A stretch of 35,000 bases of DNA from Chrysomallon squamiferum (taxonomy: Eukaryota > Mollusca > Gastropoda > Neomphalida > Peltospiridae). The notes under the pieces were generated by a model. That model was not told the origin of the DNA and did not search any database. It saw only the letters and a list, made by a program, of their open reading frames with translations. The translations under genes were made by a program, and so were the position numbers. The DNA lies in the NCBI GenBank assembly GCA_012295275.1, contig CM022678.1, positions 3,543,329 to 3,578,328 on the forward strand. The letters run 5' to 3'. Positions 8,652 through 20,600 of this stretch are shown here, piece after piece; position 1 is the stretch's first letter; each line of letters starts with the position of its first letter.

Positions 8652-11343
8652 CGGTCATACCACACCGTCTGTTGCATCTGAATGGTAAGACAAGTGGAGC
8701 TGCTTCTGGTTTGTGGATTGTTGGTGTAAGGTACCACAAATAACACGAAGTCATCAGCTCACTGCCTGGGGAGTACAAACGTAACAACGTTGCAGCAGTC
8801 TGTCGGTAACGTCACGCCGACAGCATTTGTAATAAGAGACTAGTATAAGTAGCTCAGTTGTAAAACAGAAAATTATTTTTTTTTTTTTTTTACATTTTGG
8901 ATTCTAGATTCTTGGATAGTAGTATCATGAATACTGGTTTATTTTTTCATTAGCAGTATTAAGAATAAAAAATTAGTTTTAAAGTAATTGTATGTATATA
9001 GTTGCAAACTATGTTATTTGGATATAAAATGCATCATAATCATGGTAGTGAAAATATCAACAAAGTTAACAATTATATATGTATATATATATATATATAT
9101 TGTTTATAGTTATTTAAAAAAAAAATGTATTATGCAACCAGTTTTACATCTGAGCTACTGTTCATACCACATAATGGAGAATGAAATGAAATAAAAATTT
9201 TAATTTGAAGAAGAAGTTAAAGTTACTGACATTTGTCAGCTACAGTGGATGGTGTGATGATTTCACCTAATTATTGGCTACTCTGTCTAAAATAATTTAA
9301 TTAAAAAGAAGAAGATTATAATGAATGCAGGTTGGAAAAAAAAAAGGTGAGCTAAAGGCATTCAAATTGCTTGAAAAACAACCCAATGAAAAACGGTTGA
9401 AGCAGATTTGAGAAAAGCTGTTCCATTGTACTCCCCTGCGTGAATCTTGATTTATGATTATTCATACCAGATGTTGATTAAAGTAGAAAACTAGACACGG
9501 TTGTCATAGCTACAGTTTCCAATTCGGGTATTGCACCCAGCAGTCTCCCTTGGTTTCCGTGGGATACTGCACTCTCCCTGTTGGATGCTACAGATGTTTA
9601 TTATTAGTTTTAAAATTTTATTTATTTATTTATTTTTTTATGTTCAAAATTTATGTATATATTACCATTAATTTGTTTTATTCAGATATCGTATATGTAT
9701 AGTATATGAGGTAATTTATTTTAATTTCTGTGTATGTTACCTATGTTATATGTAATGTATCATTTATTACATGTTTATATATCACATCAGCCATTTTGGT
9801 GTTACTGCTTCTAAATATTTTCAGCGATATTACTTCATGTGTGTTTTTTAACTAGATAGATGACGTCAAATTTACATCTGTGACACCAGGATTAATACTG
9901 TGTGTTTAGTTTGCAGTATTAGTTGGGTATGCTACCCTGTTTCACTGGATGTTACCTTATTTGATGATGGTTACTTATGAAAGTGGTTTACAGAACAGTC
10001 GTTATTTGTGTAACATCAGTCTTGGAGGTGATATCCATTTTCTTCTGTCGTCAGTTGTGTTTGTATGTACAAGTACTTAATACGAACTTCAGTTATAAAC
10101 ATCACAGTTATGCATATGTTATGGCATGCGAACAAGTGTCTTCTGCTGGAATGCATTATATCTGAATCGAATAGATGTAACATTTTACAAGATAATAAAA
10201 AAGAATAACTGTGCCCTTGTACTTTATGAAAAGTAAGTATTGTATCGTAGCAGGTGTGTACAGTAAGAATTTGATAAAGTCAAGGATGAAGGACAGTATT
10301 GTTGTTTGTTTCAAACTTCAGGTGCAGAAAATAAGATGTAGAAAAGCTGGTAGATATACTTGAAACAAAAAAGGGGTGAAAAAAAAGGAGAAGGTTTTGA
10401 TACAGAGTAGGAATAATAAATACGAGTTGTTTCATTTTATTCAAGTTTGATTGAACTTCACTAGCATCAGGTCTTTTCAGGTGATAATAAAATTCTACAC
10501 CCAGTTTTGTGATTTGTCAATATTAATCTGTTAGGTGTGCTTGCAACCTGAATATATTTTGTCTGATGATTGTTTTAATCCTTCACACTAATTTTTGATG
10601 ACGGTGAAGTATATAGATGACCACAAGTTGCAGAATGAGTTGTTTTTTGTTTTTCCTTATTGGTGGAGATAGTTGTGAAATAATTTTATACTGAGTAAAA
10701 TGATATATCAAGGTGGGAGTGGAAAGAATTCTGTATGTGAAATAACATCACAAAATAAAAATGGTTTGTATCAAGTAATTTATTCAGACTATTTCATTGT
10801 ACCTCTTGGATATCATCAAAGGTACTCTTTAACAAATATTTTTCTTCTTTTTTTTTTTTCCATTTAATGTACCTGGTGTATTGCAAGAGAAGAACTTTTT
10901 TATTTTATTTTTTTATTATTATTATTATAATATATATACCTGGCAGTTGTGCTTTTGTTAGTTTGCTTTTTACCTTAGTATTATTTATTTTATTTATAAA
11001 CCAAATTACAGAGAAATCTAAAATTAAATAAATTATTTATGTTAGAAATCTTTTTCAAGTCTTAGAATTTTGTTATGCATCATTTGTTACTAAATATTAA
11101 AAAACATACAGTGAATGAATTTATCCCATTTTTCATATTCCCAACAGTTATAGTTGATGAGTTTATGAAAAGTTATGATAATATTTACACTGAAAGAAAA
11201 TATTTTGAATTTAATAGATTTCGTGGTTGAAAAAAAGATAAAAAAAAGATGGGTATTAAACATTTTTGTACTCAAAAAAAAAAAATAAAAAAAAAAAAAA
11301 TTATGTAATAATATATAAAATATAATAATATATAAAGTTTCTT

Positions 11344-11345
<2 letters not shown>

Positions 11346-11378
<33 letters not shown>
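11346..11378. repeat. Poly-T run
   Basis: About 33 uninterrupted T residues, about 190 bp before the splice acceptor of the first clear USPL1 exon. A-rich DNA (11272-11300) lies just upstream. Confidence 0.85.
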
Positions 11379-11381
<3 letters not shown>

Positions 11382-11571
11382 ATTATATTTTTTTATCAGT
11401 CTTTTTGGTACATTTTGCCACAGATCACACTACATATTTTATTCTTTTTGTTTTATTTTTATATTTTTTCAATTGCATATTTTTCTGCAGACCATTTCAC
11501 AGCAGCAGGTGATTTTATTAACTGTGTACAATTTTATTTGTGTCCTTAACATACCCTCTTCTCTCTTTCAG

Positions 11572-11688
11572 ATGCCAGAGGGCATCAAGAAATTTTGCGA
11601 AGTGTGTTCAAAATCTGGTCGAATTGCACGATTCAAACGCTTTCAGATCAGCTTTGAAGAGGCCATTTATATGTGTGAATATGATAGT
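11572..11688 (+). CDS. USPL1: USPL1 exon with N-terminal zinc-binding motif
   Basis: 39 codons between TTCTCTCTTTCAG and AGT|GTAAGT, phase 0. It carries Cys9 and Cys12 and Cys35 of a four-Cys motif, with RFKRFQISFEEAIYMCE closely matching the human KTYRISFQESIFLCE region. The fourth Cys is the first residue of the next exon. The ATG at its first base could be the start codon of the protein or just an internal Met. Confidence 0.85.
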
Positions 11689-14600
11689 GTAAGTATGGTT
11701 TTAATCGGTTAACACATGAGCAAAACTATGGTATTGATTTTATGCACCATAAAATGTTGAGTAAAATATGTCAAACTTTTCAGTTCTCTGCTTAGAATGT
11801 TGGTGAAAATATTCGTTGTATTTTTCTTTTCTTGTTTTTCATTTTGAAAAATCTCAGTTGATGAACTTCCTTATTGTTATTATAATTTGAATCTCTGTTA
11901 TCTAATTAATTGCTTACCTGTACAGTCAGCGACCAATTTGTTTTTTTTTTTTTTTTTTCCGTTTTTTTTTTTAGATTATATTTTTTTAATGTAATTTTTA
12001 TTTTATTATGTTTATATTTTTATAATTTAAAAAAAAGAATGTTATTTTATTTTTTTCTAATATTTTATTTTTAATGCTATAAGCTGAGTTGCTAAAAAAT
12101 TATAATACATTTTGTAAAATAAAATATTCAATAAATAACTAAACACAATATTTATTTAACTGTCTATCTATATATATATTTTTTTTTTTTGCAGTGTACT
12201 AATGAGATACATTGTAAAGATATTATTAGGCGTCACGTCTCTGAAATTCCAGTAATAACAGCAGCACGCAGAAGAGCTCTCATAGCATCTGGCAAAGTCA
12301 AACACTTGCGCAGTTTGACATCGTCGCCAACATTATCACGATCGTCAAGTCCTGGTAGTACACCGAGAACTCTTTCTCCTGATTTGGACTTCACCTCGCA
12401 GAGATCTGTCTGCAAGTTGTTTATTCCGTCACCGAAAGAAGACAGACAGTTTGTTCCTATCAGTAAGCCCGACAGCGAGGTTGCCTCCCTTAGTACTGAA
12501 CATGTGAAAGAAAGCTCTGACTTTCAGAGTGGCTGTTACAGTTTCGAACAATTGCTGTTAACCGGCAAAGGCTCATTTGATGATATTCTAGGATTTGACT
12601 TTGACAGGGAGGTTGCGGGCTTTATATCTCAACCTGATAGTGCTAGTACTTCAAATTCAGTTAGTGCTGCTCTTAACTGTGGTGGAAATAAAGCCAGCAT
12701 GAGCGGAAATTCAAACATGGATACTACAATGGACACCAATGTGTCGGATGTGACGATGATCACGTGTAGCAACAACAATAGCTCAGACAACGTCAGTGGA
12801 AATGTGAACATGGACACAGTGGAATCCAGTGCATCAGATGTGACGATGGTCACTTGTGGTAACAGTGGTACCTCGGACATGGACAACGGTGTGGCCACTG
12901 AAGCAAATGATGTTTGTGTTGAGAGTAACACAGTGCAGTCGACTGGTGCTGGCACTGTAGATGTCGAGTCATCGATGATGATGACGACGACGGAACTGTC
13001 TTTTGACCAGACGATGCAAACAAGCGAATCAAATTCTCAGATGTTTTCTAACGTTCAAGACTCGAGTTTTGTTGCACCTGATGATAGCCAGGTGTCAGTG
13101 GGTGAAAGTGTTTTGCCTGTTCAAAATGTTTCCAGTTTTAATGTACCACAACAGATAATCACCACCAGTGAAAGCAATATAGTTGATAGTGCTGCTGATG
13201 ACTCAAGTGTTAACAATGGGCACTATGTTGCTCAGGCCACAGTGCAAGGATTTGAAATGTCTGCCGAAGCCAATCCAGAAATGGAAAGTGTCGGTTATGA
13301 TTCGGGGATGTTGATGGAAAACGTAGTTGATTCACGGAGTAGTTCAGTTCCCGACAGGTCTGCCAGTGAATCGTACAGTGATGGTGTTAATGAGCAGTGC
13401 GACTCGGTGAATGGTGAACAGTTTCAAACAGCAGAGTCTGAAGCGGATGTCCCTGAAGCACAGAACATTGTCACGTCAACGGAGGATTTGGACATGGACA
13501 GAAATGTAATGGACGAAACGGAATCCGAAAACTTTATGTCTGTGGGCAGCAGTGAAGAACTTGTCAAGACGGAGGAAGATGATGAGGTGGTAGCTGCCAA
13601 CACGTTGATGCAGCAAGCACAGGGCTATGCAGTTGTTGCGAATGTTGAAAAGTATGCATCTGCCACAGCAGAAGTGGTTGAGACTGCTCCTGATGCAGAA
13701 GACAGTGTTATCTCGGCTAGTGGTGATGTCGCAACACCAGATTCAGGTGTAGTTCAGTCCGACCAGATTCCTGAGAATTCTAGTGTTTCAGCAGATGGTC
13801 AGTTCTTGTCTGACATGTCTAATGAAACTGAGGAAAGAAGTGAGGTTCAGGCTTCAGACCACTTGCAAGAGATGTCCTTGTCAGAACAACAAGGAGAAAT
13901 GACAGTCCAGCATGGGGAGGCTGTTGGTGAAGAAGGAGACCAGTTACATGTGGGAAGTATTGTCGGTACTGAAGGACAGAATTTGGTGAGTGTTGAGCAA
14001 GGCTCTCAACCAATCACTGAAAATACTGAAGCCGTTACTAATTCTGATGAGATACCAGTGGAAAGTGAGACTGCTTCTGGAGAGTTGGTCCAGACTGTAG
14101 TGGACACAAGCGGCACTGTTACCGAAGTTCCTCAAGCAGATACCACAGCTTATGCATCAGAAGGAGCTGTTACTGATGCTTCTCAGTTGATTACCCAAGT
14201 TTCTGAAGCTGAGACCATAGGAGGGGCTGTTGCAGAACAAGGTGAGTTAATCTCCGAGGGAGGTTGTGTATCTCAGGCTGCTGAAGCAGACTCGGCACAC
14301 CTGACAGAAGAACAGATGTCTGCTGTCACCAGCAGTGAGATGATGACAGAAGGAAGAATAGTCTTTGTTAACCAACCTTCATTTGACCAGGCCACAGGAG
14401 AGATCTCTTTTGGAGATGGTTCTTACCAGTCCATGGAATCACTGAATGAACCTGGAAATGTGTTAGCTTCTGACGGCGGTTCCAGTTCTGTTAGTGAAGG
14501 TCAGATATTGGTTACTGCAAACCAACCAACGAACAATATGAATGCAGATACATCAGTATTAACAACAGAATCAGTAGCTATACAGCCTGCTGTGGATACA

Positions 14601-17600
14601 AATACTGAAGTTTCTGCTTTAACTACCACAAGTGGAACAAATGAAACCCAAGAGAATATTGAGAATGCAGATGCAAAACAAACACTTCCAGATGTTTTAA
14701 ATACACATACACAACTAGCCGTACAGAAATCCAGTTCATCAAGTAATTCTATGTCTTTTCAAGATGTTTTTATGCAAGCCATTGCACAGAAATCTGTCAC
14801 TAAAGAGCAGAAACCTGCTTCTAAAGAGACAAAGTCTGCTGTTAAACGTTCTAAAGTAGAAATCTATCGCCAATCTGCAGTCGAGACAGCAAATGCGCTC
14901 GTCGAGTTGGGCAACCTTCCTGGTAAAGACTCAGTGGTCACAGCTTCTTCTCCACAGTCAGCAGCTGTTTCCAGTACCCATAATGCAGCTGAGACTGTCG
15001 CAGTCTATCAGGAAGGTACCCAGCCACAGCTTGAATCTCAAACAATGGAACCACAGTCTGTCGACCCAGGACAAAAAGAAACATCCGAGTCACTGGCCTT
15101 CCAGATGCTTACTGCTGGTCTCTCACCACAGTTTCCTTTTGGTCAGTCTAAAGGTGAGGATGGGTCAGAAAGTGGATCAATGGCCGAGACGTCTCAGACT
15201 CCTGCAGATCAGGCCTCTGGGCCAGTTTCCATGGAGACAAATGCAGGTGAAGCAGTGTCGACAGACATCTTGCAGCAGTCAATGGAAGCCATTACACTAA
15301 CTCCGGAGCAGCTGCAGCAGCTGACAATATCAAACAGTGCTGTAGTAACTAACGCTGCTGTCAGCCAAACGGCGGAATTTGCAGAAACTGCAGTTGTGGA
15401 TGGTTCCTTAGTGGATAGCAGCAGCAGCAACCAGTCTTACCAAGTTGTCCAGTCGTCTACTGGTTCGTCAGAGCCGATTACTCAAACAATACTGTCCCAG
15501 ATGATGCAGCAAGGTCAGCTTCCTGAGACAGGAAGAACAGTTCCGCAGACAATTAGCAAAGAGTTGCTGGAAAAGATACAGTCTCAGTTAGGATCCTCAG
15601 CTAAAAACATCATCCTGCAGACGTCAAGTGGAACAATCATACAGACTTTGTCGTTGCCCCAGTCACAGTCTCTGTCCTCCCAGATTAATCCCAGTGGAAC
15701 TTTAACCGTGCCTGGAACAGTAACTGCATCAACATCGTTGGCTGCAACTGGACTGCTCAGCACCTCTAGTCTCCTGCCTCAAATGACCACAACTGTTGTG
15801 GACAGTGAAATGGTCATTGCCAACCTCTTGCTTAGTGCCATTTCAGAAGGTGGGCAAGAGGAGGAAATCCAGGTCCCGGAAGGAGTCCTTGTGAACGTTC
15901 TTCTCCAGTGGCAGAACCGAGATGCCATGTGCTGGCTGGATGTGGTGATGTGCCTCTTGTGCAACAGCTACACAATGCAGGAACGCATCAGCAGTGATGT
16001 GGACGGACAGCTTCAGGACACGGTGTTGATGACTCTCATGAAGGCTTATTACCAGGCACAGAACATCGTGCAAAAACTGTCCATCATTAAACTTGGAGAA
16101 AGCGATGAAGCTGGTGCGGATTTCACCAATGGTGGAGCCAGTGCAGGGGCAGCCGCTACTTCAGAACTTGCTGCTGGATCCACTGGGTTCAGTGCTGCTG
16201 GAGGTGACGCTGGCAGCCTGTTGGAAAGCAAGAAGAAGCTGGCCGCCAGTCTGTCCAAAAAGGTGATGGAGAAGCTGACCGAGGCTGCCACAATTCTCGA
16301 CGACATCAGAGAAAAGATGTGGGACGTCATGCAACCAAGACTGCGATGCGAGCGAGGCAAAAACGACAGTCCAGTAATAGCACTGCCGTTGCTGGTGCGC
16401 GACAATGCCATGCTGAAGGAAATGTTCAAGATGGAGTACAGTTTCTCTTTGTGTGTGAGAAGTGCAACTACACACAGCTGGACAACCATTCCAAGATTCT
16501 GCCATCCTTCCCATCTGTGTCGGTCGACTTCAGCATGAACGAGCCAAGCTTCATGAGGAAATGTTTTGAGTGCAGTGCACCAAACCAAAGAATGAGAATG
16601 CAGTATAAAAGGTAACTATTATTAAGATGAGAAAATGTTGATATTATTATTATTTGAAATTTAACTGAATTCAGTTTTGGAAAAAAAAAATTTTTTTATA
16701 AACTGAAATGTAATAGAATAGGTTTCAGTTTTTATTTAAAAAAATAAAAATATAATAATAAAAGCGAATTAATCTGAATATATTGACTGAAAAAAAAAAA
16801 AATGTGTTGCAGATAATTAATCAAAAACATAATTTATATATATATGCATACATACATTGACATACATATTTTTTGTTTTTATTTTAAATTTTATTTTTAT
16901 TGTCAGGTTATATTAACATACTTAATATTGTAGGTCATTTATCATCTACATTTTTAACATTTTATTTAAGCAATAATTAGTATGCAAAATATAGAATTTT
17001 TCAAAATGAATTTATTTATTTATTAATAAATTAATTATTATTATTATTATTATTATTTTTAATATTTTTTATTTTTTTTGTTTTTCATGTGCTAATTAGT
17101 CGAATGTTTAAATTTTCTGCTCTCTCTGTTCCAGTCTACCTGAAATCCTGCTGCTGCATTTCACCCAGGGATTACCTCACAACAATTTACAAGACCTGGA
17201 ATTTGAGTTTGATGGTCACTACACTGTCACTGGAGTTGTGCAGTACAAGAACAACCCTGACCACTTCGTCACGTATATTCGCAACGGCATAGGTGAGTTC
17301 ACAGTGTGAAAACAACTTACACACCTGACTTCTTATTTAGGAAACTTTAGACCAGGGGTTTCACAACAAGTTGGTTTTCGTAAAATGTAAAATAAACATG
17401 TAAAAGTAAAGAAAAAAATTGGATTTAACAAATTAATTCACTTAGAAATTTGGTTTTTAGGAAGCCTTGTAGCTGGTTATGGTAGCTGTATTTTATTAGT
17501 GTTGGTACTGGCAAATGTACATATAATGTACTTCTAAAAATGTAACCTTTGAGCAGGTTCTGTAAAAGTGTAGTAACGAGGCTACATTTTCCAGACAGGT

Positions 17601-20600
17601 CATTTTGTGATATAAAAAAAAAAAGGACATATTGCATGAATCTTATTTGTATTTTTACTTTTTTCTTTCTTTCTTTTTTCTTTCTTTCTTCTTCTTCTTC
17701 TTCTTCTTCTTATTATTGTTGTTATTATTTAGATTATTTTAATTATTATTATTTTATTTATTTTTTGCTACTATGCACCCTATAACACAAAAACTAATAT
17801 TTTTCTTAAAGTGTATGTTTATTTCTTGTTATAAAAAATTAAAGAGCTGTTAAAAATAATTTTATCTTTGGATTATAAAAATGAAGCACTTGCATTATTC
17901 TGCTGTCATTCATTAGTAGCTTTATAATGAAATATAATGTAGATTTAACCATTTTGGTATATTTAACTTTGATACCCAACAGCCGATGTATTTTTTGGTG
18001 CTGGGGTGTTGTTAAACATTCATTCAGTCATTATAACGTAGACTGTTGTAAGATAGGAGCAAAATGGAAAATTTAATAGCAGTTTATCTTCGATGTTAAG
18101 AATGGTGAATGAAAACGTTATTTAATTATGAATTTGGTCATTTTATTTTCACATTTCATCATTAATTTGCTCTTTCTTCCAGCCCAGCAGTGGTTAGAGT
18201 ACGATGACCTTAAATCAACCTTGTGTCAGTTCAAGGATATGACCCCATGTATTCCAGCAGAACAGATTCACATTGTCATGTGGGAGAAGAATCTGTGTGA
18301 CACAGCGTATTATCAGCGTGTGAACACTGTATTGTCAGAACTGCTGACATCTGAATACATGCCTGTACCTCTGATACCAGTTCCTGGCATGCCACCAAGC
18401 ACTCTGGCCACCATAGGCTCCGTTGTGACCACTCCTAATGTGGCCATCTTGAAACGAGGACCAAAACGAAAGGTGGAGATATCACCAGGCGCCGTATCTG
18501 TGTCGACTAACGCGACGATGTCGACGGTGAAAACAAGCCTGCCCTCTGTGGAGCACGTCCTCCTTCCAGGCCTCACTCCTGTGACAGCAAGCTCTGGTTC
18601 AGGAACCTCGTCCATTTTACAGATGTCATCGTCTTCGACGGATCAAATGGTTCAGACAAAATTGGTTTCTACTGCTGCATCAGCAGGACTGGGAAGTGAC
18701 TCCAGCCAGCAGCCGTCCCGCAAGGTGAAAGTTTTCATCATGAAGCCTGGCACAGGCACCACAGGCACCAATACTTACAATGCAGAGAACATGAGGAACA
18801 TTCTCCAGGCCAATCAGAACATAATTCTCCCACAGGAGATGCCAGCTGGGCGAGGTAGGGGCCGAGGGCGAGGCAGAGGAAAAGCTGTCCAGAAAACAAC
18901 GGTTGTGGGCAGCAAGTCTAAAATGTATGTGATCAACCTTGCCAAGACGACTCCTGCTAAGGGAACTGGTGTTGGAGGTTTAACGAATCGGGGTGATGTT
19001 GAGACAGAAGCCGCGGTTTCTGGTCTGGTGTCCAGTGCGTTTGAAACAGACCAGCAGATTCTTAATGATGGAAATGTTCAGCCTGGAATGACAGCAGGCA
19101 CAGCTCCAGGAGCTCAGCTGATCATCAGAAAACTGGACTCTCAGAACCGCACGGTGGGAAGACAGGTGAATGTGTCCAACGTGTCCACCACCAACAAGAA
19201 TGGCGACAGCATCATCAGTGCAGAACTGCTGCAGCATCTGATTAAGAACAAGATAATTCCTCAGAGCAACGACCCCAACTCGAAAATTGTAATAAGCATT
19301 GTGAAAAAGACGCCAGACATGGGGCAGACCAAGAAGGTTGTGACGAGCAGAACATCGGGAAATTACACGTACACTCAGGGCACTTCATTGTTGAAAAACG
19401 ATTCTGGCACTTCAACCATCACTTCTGGATCTTCTCCTCAAACCTTCATAACAGTTAGAACGGCAGATGGTAAATTCTCCATGCTGAAGTCACATCCAGG
19501 GGTGACCAGCACCCAGAACATACAGACCTACGTCAAGGCAGCTGGACATGGCAGCAAAGCCACAGCGACTGCTACCAGTCTGCTCCAGCTGAGTCAGAAT
19601 GTAAGGGAGACTACTATTCACGACGCCAGCGTGACCCCGATGATGCCTGGCACGTCGCTGCTGAATCCTCCGCAGACCTCACAGCAAAGCATGACTCAGG
19701 AGTCTCTGGACAGCCTCGCCCAGCAGCTTGTATCAGGTGGTGCTGAAGGGTTTTCGGTGCTCAGTGATCCCAATGCCCAGCCTGGAGGTATTGTCGGTGA
19801 CAGCGTGTCAATGGAGACATTGCAGTCTACGCCTGGATTTGGCATTGCTGAAGGAAGTATGGAAATGGCAGCCTCTGAGAACGTGGAAATGGCTGCTGCT
19901 GGCAACATTGATGAAACAGCTGCTGTGACCGAAGAGTCTGAGATGCCAATTTACTCTGGTCTGATGCCAATTGGTTTTGATGCAGTACAGCAGTCGGACA
20001 CATCGGCTTTTTCAAACATCGCTGAAGTGCTGGCTGAGTTGGAGACGGTGAATCCTCCTCCTGCAGAAAAAGCCCAGTACTTCCTCAAAGCTATAACGCA
20101 GAGACTGAGCACCACGATACTGTCTGAGAATTCTCCTGCAGTCAAAGCTGCAGCAGCTGAACAGGCTGGCTTAGCCACCTCAGATGTGCCAATCGAACAA
20201 GCAGTGGCATCTGACGTAGCCCTTGACCAGAACATAGCATACATGCCCCTGGAACAAGGTGTCAGCACTGACATACCTTTGGAACAAGCAATAGAACAGA
20301 CCACTGGCGTTCCGGTTGACGAAGTCGGCTCGCTCGGAGCAACAAGTCTGACAGGGCAGACATTCCAGCAGATCCCGCCTCCAGCCATAGCAACACAGAC
20401 TTCGAGTTTCTCAACCACATCGCAGACTGTTCAGAAGAGCGTCAACCAGAAATCTCTTCTCAACATCAGCAAGACGGTGGAACCAGACACAATAAATGTG
20501 AACATCCCACGCAATCCTGACACATCAAAAAGAACCACAAACTTGCTCGAGCAGACACCCGAAGTCACGGAAATGATCTATATCCAGACGTCTGAAATGG

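Larger units (their letters stand above)
7034..11571 (+). other. Non-coding stretch upstream of the first clear USPL1 exon, probably an intron
   Basis: About 4.5 kb of AT-rich DNA with no gene I can support. It contains an (ATCC)n array at 8633-8651, a small hairpin at 8800-8823, a TA array near 9078-9102, a TTTA run near 9617-9640, and long T and A runs near 11270-11380. An isolated acceptor-like TTTTTGCACAG lies near 8490-8502, without a matching donor. Confidence 0.5.
17293..18182 (+). other. USPL1: USPL1 intron
   Basis: Phase-1 intron from GTGAGT to CTCTTTCTTCCAG. It holds a long pyrimidine tract (17657-17711) and a retroposon-like relic (about 17983-18033). Confidence 0.85.

Noticed and set aside
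11473-11571. Upstream extension of the first USPL1 exon in its open frame
   Set aside because: It reads through the intron end TTCTCTCTTTCAG; USPL1 similarity begins only after the acceptor.
12189-12194. ATG-like start MQ before the large USPL1 exon
   Set aside because: These bases are the acceptor region (TTTTTTGCAG); the exon starts at 12195 and continues from 11688.
16436-16459. A mini-intron to explain the USPL1 frame break
   Set aside because: The possible GT-AG pair spans only 24 bp, too short, and 24 is divisible by three so it would not change the frame.
16049-16588. 179-codon minus-strand frame opposite USPL1
   Set aside because: Shadow of the coding strand; no independent similarity.
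16561-16611. Idea that USPL1 here is a processed pseudogene
   Set aside because: Introns with good splice sites are kept, and the rest of about 9.6 kb of coding sequence is open; only one frame break is seen.
18128-18182. Hydrophobic leader MNLVILFSHFIINLLF before the last USPL1 exon
   Set aside because: It looks like a signal peptide but is intron sequence ahead of TTCTTCCAG; the frame joins to the exon at 17292.
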